Origin: JBBTQZ01 sp964489135
Lineage (GTDB): Bacteria > Patescibacteriota > Minisyncoccia > Phycocordibacterales > WO2-35-19
Length of the DNA stretch: 16,867 nucleotides
Assembly (NCBI GenBank): GCA_964489135.1
Contig: CAZAXK010000010.1
Coordinates: 1 to 16,867, forward strand
Direction: 5' to 3'
Shown here piece after piece: positions 13,566 through 16,867 of this stretch (its first letter is position 1; every line of letters starts with the position of its first letter). The notes beneath the pieces are model-generated. The model made no database searches. It was not told the DNA's origin and was given only the letters and a program-made list of their open reading frames with translations. Position numbers and translations under genes: made by a program.

Positions 13566-15035
13566 CTATTTTACGTGGTGTCTGTTCCTGATCTTTCCTA
13601 TCTCCCCTTCTTCTAATTCTTCTTTCTTGGCCTTACCTTTTTCGGCCAGTGCTTGGAGATCTATAACGGACAACATGGATAATTCGCGCGTTCGCTTATC
13701 TAGATACTCCTCGGTGTTAAGGGTTGGATCCTCCAAAACTTCTTCAAGCAAGGCGTTTAGTATAAAACCGATCTTTGGGCCAGGGTCGATCTCCAAAAGT
13801 CCTATGACCCGCGTACCGTTAGTCTTTAACATCCCGACTGATATTGGGTCGCGCAGTGCCTCCTCGATCATGGCTTGGTATTTACGCAGGCGGTACGGGT
13901 TCTCCTTGGGACGTCCTGTTCCTATGCGGTCGCAGATTCTAACGTTGATCAAATCCCAAATATTATCCTTGCCTACGTTGGCAATAAGCCTCCTAACCGC
14001 GGATAGAGTGATTTGTTCCGTGTCCGAGAAAAACATGTGCCACCTAACTAATCTGGTAACTCGGTCAATTGTTTCACGTGAAAACCTGAGATTTTCCAGT
14101 ATCTTCTTGGTTACACGTGAACCCACAACCTCATGGCCGTAAAATGTATATTCTTGGGAGTTTTGGTCAAATCGCCTTGTTTCTGGCTTTGAAATATCAT
14201 GAAAGAGGGCGGAAAGTCTCACGTGTAACGGGTAGCCCTTGTCTGCAGAATGCTGAAGACTCTTAAGAAGGTGGGTCCAGACGTCGTAAATATGGGTGCC
14301 TCTTTGCTCGACACCAGCTGTCTGGTCCAGCTCAGGGATGACATGTTGCAGTATGCCGAGCTTCTTTAGAGCGAGAAAGCCGTTCATTGGCCGGTCTGAC
14401 ATTATTATTTTGGTCAGCTCATCACGCACCCTTTCTCGCGAAATATCCTTTATTATGTGGTTATTTTCGAAAATAGCTTTTTCCGTCGCTGGGTCAATGG
14501 GGAAGTCGAGTTCCACGTGTAACCTAATAGCTCGCAATATTCTGAGTCCATCCTCGAAAAAGCGTTCCCTCGGATCCCCAACCGCCTTTATGGATTTTCG
14601 AGCAAGATCAGCAATACCGTAGAATGGATCTACTACCTCACCAGAGTCGCTCTCGTAGGCAATAGCATTAATGGTGAAATCTCGACGTTTTAGGTCGTCT
14701 TGGATGGTATCACTAAAGTGGACCTCGTCGGGCCTTCTATGGTCAGAATACGAGCTTTCTACCCTATATGGAGTAACTTCTATTACTCTCAAGCTTTCAT
14801 CTGCTGCGTCTTCGTTGACGATGGCTACTGTGCCAAAGCTGTTTTCATAAAATGTCTTGTCAAATAAGGGTATTATCTGCTCGGGGGTGGCGTTGGTGGT
14901 GATGTCCCAGTCCTTGGGTTTACGGTTCATGAAAAGGTCTCTCACACAGCCGCCTACGAGAAAGGCCTCAAAGCCGGAGTCTTTGAGTACTTTGGTTACA
15001 CGAGAAACTTCGCTGGGGATCTGAAATTTTTCCAT
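13566..15035 (-). CDS. cca: CCA-adding tRNA nucleotidyltransferase with HD domain
   Basis: I start the gene at the ATG at 15035 (489 residues, MEKFQIPSEV), because the longer frame runs through a tRNA gene. Motifs: LVGGCVRD (residues 26-33), the catalytic DWDITTNAT (42-50), RRDFTINAIA (template/flexible region), EDGLRILRAIR, and an HD phosphohydrolase domain with LSALFHDISKPETR. The basic C-terminal tail is family-variable. It adds or repairs the 3' CCA of tRNAs using CTP and ATP. Only six bases separate its ATG from the end of tRNA-Arg(TCG), and three tRNA genes without encoded CCA lie just upstream on the same strand, so one transcript probably carries both enzyme and substrates. The coding region also holds four parS-like sites. 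Confidence 0.95.
   Translation of the reverse strand: MEKFQIPSEVSRVTKVLKDSGFEAFLVGGCVRDLFMNRKPKDWDITTNATPEQIIPLFDKTFYENSFGTVAIVNEDAADESLRVIEVTPYRVESSYSDHRRPDEVHFSDTIQDDLKRRDFTINAIAYESDSGEVVDPFYGIADLARKSIKAVGDPRERFFEDGLRILRAIRLHVELDFPIDPATEKAIFENNHIIKDISRERVRDELTKIIMSDRPMNGFLALKKLGILQHVIPELDQTAGVEQRGTHIYDVWTHLLKSLQHSADKGYPLHVRLSALFHDISKPETRRFDQNSQEYTFYGHEVVGSRVTKKILENLRFSRETIDRVTRLVRWHMFFSDTEQITLSAVRRLIANVGKDNIWDLINVRICDRIGTGRPKENPYRLRKYQAMIEEALRDPISVGMLKTNGTRVIGLLEIDPGPKIGFILNALLEEVLEDPTLNTEEYLDKRTRELSMLSVIDLQALAEKGKAKKEELEEGEIGKIRNRHHVK
14070..14085. promoter_or_regulatory. parS-like site 1 (ParB binding), inside cca
   Basis: TGTTTCACGTGAAAAC matches the general bacterial parS consensus TGTTTCACGTGAAACA at 14 of 16 positions, with the first 14 bases identical. 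On the coding strand it encodes F-S-R-E-T, with CACGTG in the frame tCA-CGT-G. Confidence 0.65.
14109..14124. promoter_or_regulatory. parS-like site 2, inside cca
   Basis: GGTTACACGTGAACCC matches parS at 12 of 16 positions, with GTT and CACGTGAA conserved. Centre-to-centre distance from site 1 is 39 bases. Confidence 0.45.
14215..14230. promoter_or_regulatory. parS-like site 3, inside cca
   Basis: AGTCTCACGTGTAACG matches parS at 12 of 16 positions. Here CACGTG is read as His-Val (CAC GTG), a different frame from sites 1 and 2. Confidence 0.45.
14509..14524. promoter_or_regulatory. parS-like site 4, inside cca
   Basis: AGTTCCACGTGTAACC matches the general consensus at 12 of 16, and the Bacillus subtilis variant TGTTCCACGTGAAACA at 13 of 16. 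Read as His-Val in the protein. Confidence 0.45.
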
Positions 15036-15041
15036 CTCTAG

Positions 15042-15113
15042 TGCTCCCGGCAGGACTCGAACCCACAATAACGCGTCCGAAGCGCGTCGTGATATCCATT
15101 TCACCACGGGAGC
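15042..15113 (-). tRNA. tRNA-Arg (anticodon TCG)
   Basis: It folds into a full cloverleaf of 72 bases: acceptor GCTCCCG/CGGGAGC, D-stem GTGA/TCAC, anticodon stem ACGCG/CGCGT with loop CTTCGGA, T-loop TTCGAGT, discriminator A. The anticodon TCG reads CGN Arg codons. CCA is not encoded (the next bases are CTA). It ends six bases before the cca start codon. Confidence 0.95.
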
Positions 15114-15158
15114 TTGGTGCCATAATAGCATAGAAACAAGGGAGAGATAATAGCTCGG

Positions 15159-15230
15159 TGCCACCGACAGGAATCGGACCTGTATCTAGACGTTAGGAGT
15201 GTCTTGTTCTATCCATTGAACTACGGCGGC
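15159..15230 (-). tRNA. tRNA-Arg (anticodon CCT)
   Basis: Cloverleaf of 72 bases: acceptor GCCGCCG/CGGTGGC with one G-U, D-stem GTTC/GAAC, anticodon loop CTCCTAA (anticodon CCT, reads AGG), T-stem ACAGG/CCTGT. Oddities: an A-C mismatch at the base of the anticodon loop (31-39), and T-loop TCCGATT with C at position 55 where U is near-universal. CCA is not encoded (CCG follows the discriminator A). Confidence 0.9.
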
Positions 15231-15243
15231 GATTTTTTTGCTG

Positions 15244-15314
15244 TGCGGCCAGGGAGAATCGAACTCCCGTCTCATCCTTGGCAAGGATGTGTTCTACCAC
15301 TAAACCATGACCGC
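15244..15314 (-). tRNA. tRNA-Gly (anticodon GCC)
   Basis: Cloverleaf of 71 bases: acceptor GCGGTCA/TGGCCGC, D-stem GTTT/GAAC, anticodon stem CATCC/GGATG with loop TTGCCAA, T-loop TTCGATT, discriminator A. CCA is not encoded (CAG follows). First gene of the tRNA-cca unit. Confidence 0.95.
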
Positions 15315-15324
15315 GAACCTCATA

Positions 15325-15352
15325 AATTTAGCACATATCTTGAATTAGACAA
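15325..15352 (-). promoter_or_regulatory. Promoter of the tRNA-Gly/tRNA-Arg/cca unit
   Basis: On the minus strand -35 TTGTCT (15347-15352), a 16-base spacer and -10 TAAATT (15325-15330) lie ten bases before the 5' end of tRNA-Gly, so the pre-tRNA leader would be only a few bases. Confidence 0.45.
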
Positions 15353-15406
15353 ATCACTTTCATCATCAACTTATATATTTTCCTTTACTTTAATTGTAAA
15401 ATATAT

Positions 15407-15434
15407 TTGTTGTGTAATTGTGCTTATTTATCAA
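15407..15434 (+). promoter_or_regulatory. Possible promoter of yraN
   Basis: TTGTTG (15407-15412), 16 bases, TATCAA (15429-15434). It would give a leader of some 30-50 bases, unlike most genes here. Weak. Confidence 0.3.
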
Positions 15435-15492
15435 CCGAATCACCTAAATCTGGGGATAACTCTGGGGAATGTGGGTAAAAGTCAAAGACAAA

Positions 15493-15888
15493 ATGGCTAA
15501 GAATAACGAAATAGGGAAGCAGGGCGAGCAAATTGCCACAAACTACCTTGAGAAAAAAGGATTTTTTGTTGTCAATAGAAATTATCGTCGCAAGTGGGGT
15601 GAATTGGACATTGTCGCAGAGAAGCAGGGGAGAGTCCATTTTGTGGAAGTGAAGACCGTTAGTCGTCGGAGCTATGGTGGTTATTTTGAACAGGAAATCA
15701 ACAATTATCGGCCAGAAGACAATGTTCACAGTCAGAAGATTAAAAGACTCTCACGGATTATTCAGACCTACATGATCGAGAAATATCACAAATCAGAACC
15801 CGAATGGCAATTTGATATCCTCTGTGTCTTTTTGGATATGGAAAAGAGGGTGGCCAAGGTAAGAGTGCTCGAAAACATAATTTTGTAA
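15493..15888 (+). CDS. yraN: YraN/UPF0102-family putative nuclease
   Basis: From the ATG at 15493 the protein has 131 residues, usual for the family, and begins MAKNNEIGKQGEQIATNYLEKKG. The UPF0102 hallmark is present: a helix with GEQ-A--YL, then NYRRKWGELDIVAE and FVEVKTV, giving the Glu...Asp...Glu-x-Lys set of a PD-(D/E)XK (Holliday-resolvase-like) fold, followed by KIKRLSRIIQTYM. The cellular role of YraN is poorly defined; nuclease or DNA-repair activity is inferred from the fold. An in-frame ATG at 15469 adds eight residues and cannot be excluded. It stands alone on the plus strand between two minus-strand tRNA clusters. Confidence 0.9.
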   Translation: MAKNNEIGKQGEQIATNYLEKKGFFVVNRNYRRKWGELDIVAEKQGRVHFVEVKTVSRRSYGGYFEQEINNYRPEDNVHSQKIKRLSRIIQTYMIEKYHKSEPEWQFDILCVFLDMEKRVAKVRVLENIIL

Positions 15889-15918
15889 GTAGAGAGGGCA
15901 AAAACCCAAAAACTATTG

Positions 15919-15989
15919 TCAGGCTAGGCGGAATCGAACCGCCGCCGCATCCACCCCATGGATGTAGACTACCACTATCAGATAGCCTG
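15919..15989 (-). tRNA. tRNA-Pro (anticodon GGG)
   Basis: Cloverleaf of 71 bases: acceptor CAGGCTA/TAGCCTG with the bacterial Pro identity pair C1-G72 and A73, anticodon stem CATCC/GGATG, loop ATGGGGT (anticodon GGG, with the A32-U38 pair typical of this isoacceptor), T-stem GGCGG/CCGCC. The D-stem has a T-T mismatch at 10-25. CCA is not encoded (CAA follows). Confidence 0.94.
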
Positions 15990-15997
15990 AAATTTAC

Positions 15998-16071
15998 TGG
16001 TCGGGGCGCCGAGAATCGAACTCGGACCTTATGCTCCCAAAGCATATATACTACCACTATACTACGCCCCG
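15998..16071 (-). tRNA. tRNA-Pro (anticodon TGG), CCA encoded
   Basis: Cloverleaf: acceptor CGGGGCG/CGCCCCG (C1-G72), D-stem GTAT/GTAT with two G-U pairs, anticodon stem TATGC/GCATA with loop TTTGGGA (anticodon TGG), T-stem CCGAG/CTCGG, discriminator A at 16001. The next three bases (15998-16000) read CCA on the minus strand, the only one of five tRNA genes here with an encoded CCA; chance is possible. It lies eight bases upstream of tRNA-Pro(GGG), so the two are probably co-transcribed. Confidence 0.94.
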
Positions 16072-16103
16072 CCTTCGCCGACGCGTAGGCGGGCAAGGCC
16101 CGC
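16068..16103. repeat. Two overlapping GC-rich inverted repeats at the 5' side of tRNA-Pro(TGG)
   Basis: GCGGGC (16089-16094), AAG, GCCCGC (16098-16103) is a perfect 6-base hairpin. CCCGCCT (16068-16074) / AGGCGGG (16087-16093) is a second repeat that shares an arm with the first and reaches into the first four bases of the tRNA. The two folds exclude each other. The GC content stands out from the surrounding AT-rich sequence. It may be a small dispersed palindromic element or a pre-tRNA leader structure. Confidence 0.5.
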
Positions 16104-16122
16104 TAGCATCACGATTGCGTCA

Positions 16123-16150
16123 TACATAGTACACTAAACTCGACCATTAA
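16123..16150 (-). promoter_or_regulatory. Possible promoter of the tRNA-Pro pair
   Basis: On the minus strand TTAATG (16145-16150), a 16-base spacer, TATGTA (16123-16128). The GC-rich hairpin would then lie in the pre-tRNA leader. It is back to back with the -10 box of the DoxX-like gene. Weak match. Confidence 0.3.
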
Positions 16151-16152
16151 GC

Positions 16153-16158
16153 TATAAT
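16153..16158 (+). promoter_or_regulatory. -10 box of the DoxX-like gene, leaderless spacing
   Basis: A perfect TATAAT followed by six bases (TACAAC) and a GTG start codon at 16165. This placement supports GTG as the start. No clear -35. Confidence 0.55.
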
Positions 16159-16164
16159 TACAAC

Positions 16165-16611
16165 GTGATCAGCGCTCTCTTCGACAAAATCGATTCTTGG
16201 ATAATCTCGTTCTTCCGCAATACGAGCGTGCCTTTTGCTAAACTCGCGGTGTTCGTTATCTTTTTTTGGTTCGGGCTACTCAAGGTGCTTGGGCAAAGCC
16301 CGGCCAATTCTTTGGTAGCAGACTTGTTGGAGAGTACGTTACCTTTCATAACTTTCGATCAGTTCATAATATTTTTCGGTATATTTGAAATGTTTATCGC
16401 TGTATGCTTCCTATTGCCTAAGTTTGAACGTGTCGCGATATTTCTGCTTGCTATGCATATGGTGACCACTTTTTTGCCTCTTGTGCTGTTGCCAGAAGTT
16501 ACTTGGCAAAAAGCTTGGGTACCAACTCTTGAAGGCCAATATATCATCAAGAATTTGGCGATTATTGGGCTTGCGATGGGGATCGCGGCTCATTTGCACC
16601 GACGGGGATAA
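16165..16611 (+). CDS. DoxX/YkgB-like four-helix membrane protein
   Basis: The 148-residue protein starts at GTG, chosen because TATAAT lies exactly six bases before it and the N-terminus then reads MISALFDKIDSWIISFF. Four hydrophobic segments are visible at about 25-43, 65-84, 88-106 and 127-142. FFWFGLLKVLGQSPANSLVADLL resembles the first-helix block of DoxX and DUF417 (YkgB) proteins. The biochemical function in bacteria is not settled; redox or quinone-linked roles have been proposed for DoxX relatives. The next gene starts 11 bases later on the same strand, suggesting co-transcription. Confidence 0.72.
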   Translation: MISALFDKIDSWIISFFRNTSVPFAKLAVFVIFFWFGLLKVLGQSPANSLVADLLESTLPFITFDQFIIFFGIFEMFIAVCFLLPKFERVAIFLLAMHMVTTFLPLVLLPEVTWQKAWVPTLEGQYIIKNLAIIGLAMGIAAHLHRRG

Positions 16612-16622
16612 AACGCAACATC

Positions 16623-16867
16623 ATGGCTTTCATAAGAAAAATAGAAAATTTTCGTTGCGAGAATTGCGGGACAGAGGTGGAAGGTAATGGATATACCAAT
16701 CATTGCCCCAAGTGTCTTTGGAGCAAGCACGTCGACCTTGATCCGGGTGATAGATCCTCGGGGTGCGGGGGGATGATGAAGCCCGTGCAAGCGGAAGAAA
16801 ATGGGGGAGAGTGGTCAATTATCCAAAGATGTGAAAAGTGCGGTTTCGAACGCAAAAACAAGATAAA
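16623..16867 (+). CDS. RNHCP-domain zinc-ribbon protein, 5' part (runs off the window)
   Basis: An open frame from ATG 16623 to the window end gives 81 residues. It has CENC (Cys12, Cys15), then TNHCPKCLWSKHVD (Cys28, Cys31), DPGDRSSGCGGMMKPV (Cys48) and RCEKCGFE (Cys70, Cys73). This is the arrangement of the RNHCP domain, a small zinc-binding family seen in various bacteria, here with T-N-H-C-P instead of R-N-H-C-P. The cysteines probably hold two zinc ribbons. The molecular function is unknown; nucleic-acid or ribosome contact is a guess. No Shine-Dalgarno sequence lies in the 11-base gap after the DoxX-like gene. Confidence 0.85.
   Translation, partial: MAFIRKIENFRCENCGTEVEGNGYTNHCPKCLWSKHVDLDPGDRSSGCGGMMKPVQAEENGGEWSIIQRCEKCGFERKNKI

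Noticed and set aside
15036..15164. Longer N-terminus for the cca gene (start at 15164)
   Set aside because: The extension is read through the tRNA-Arg(TCG) gene; the family motif order begins correctly at the ATG at 15035.
15758..16096. Minus-strand ORF of 112 residues across the tRNA-Pro pair
   Set aside because: It covers two tRNA genes and the antisense of yraN; no recognisable protein features.
1..16867. Alternative genetic code (UGA as Gly, as in some CPR groups)
   Set aside because: The Xer gene ends at TGA in the expected place, and no recognised gene has an in-frame TGA at a conserved Gly.
1..16867. CRISPR arrays, insertion sequences or prophage
   Set aside because: No regularly spaced direct repeats, no transposase, no terminal inverted repeats with target duplications were seen; the Xer gene alone does not indicate a mobile element.

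Overview
The window reads as a chromosomal segment of a Candidate Phyla Radiation (Patescibacteria, probably Parcubacteria-type) bacterium. This is inferred from gene content and style, not from a marker tree. The genes are compact and short-spaced: phosphoglycerate kinase is only 335 residues, the PilB ATPase has no cysteines, no start codon carries a Shine-Dalgarno sequence, there is an RNHCP zinc-ribbon gene, and the type IV pilus operon contains very large prepilins. The standard bacterial code fits: TAA, TAG and TGA all end genes, and no in-frame TGA needs to be read as glycine.

Layout. 1-678 (-): 5' part of recJ. 752-1120 (+): HIT-family hydrolase, divergent from recJ and convergent with pgk. 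1106-2911 (-): tpiA-pgk glycolytic pair. 2958-9897 (-): type IV pilus/competence-type block in the order pilB, pilC, giant prepilin, small prepilin, PilX-like protein. 9942-10475 (-): NYN-domain protein. 10582-10848 (-): rpsO. 10944-12681 (+): Xer-type tyrosine recombinase and exonuclease III-type AP endonuclease. 12678-13100 (-): small secreted coiled-coil protein. 13101-13565: a 465-base gap with a candidate structured RNA and several palindromes. 13566-15314 (-): tRNA-Gly, two tRNA-Arg and the CCA-adding enzyme, arranged as one unit. 15493-15888 (+): YraN-type nuclease. 15919-16071 (-): two tRNA-Pro genes. 16165-16867 (+): DoxX-like membrane protein and the start of an RNHCP protein.

How the genes relate. 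The pilus block supplies an assembly ATPase, the platform protein and three prepilin-like subunits; no major pilin, retraction ATPase or prepilin peptidase is present here. The tRNA cluster lacks encoded CCA ends and leads directly into the enzyme that adds them. RecJ, XthA and YraN are DNA-repair or nuclease functions scattered among the rest.

The most notable non-coding signals are: (1) four CACGTG-centred sites resembling ParB-binding parS, all inside 455 bases of the cca gene and in two different reading frames; (2) a -10-like hexamer exactly six bases before the start codon of six genes, which predicts leaderless mRNAs; (3) a three-hairpin RNA candidate ending in a terminator-like stem; and (4) a palindrome that fills the promoter spacer ahead of pilC.
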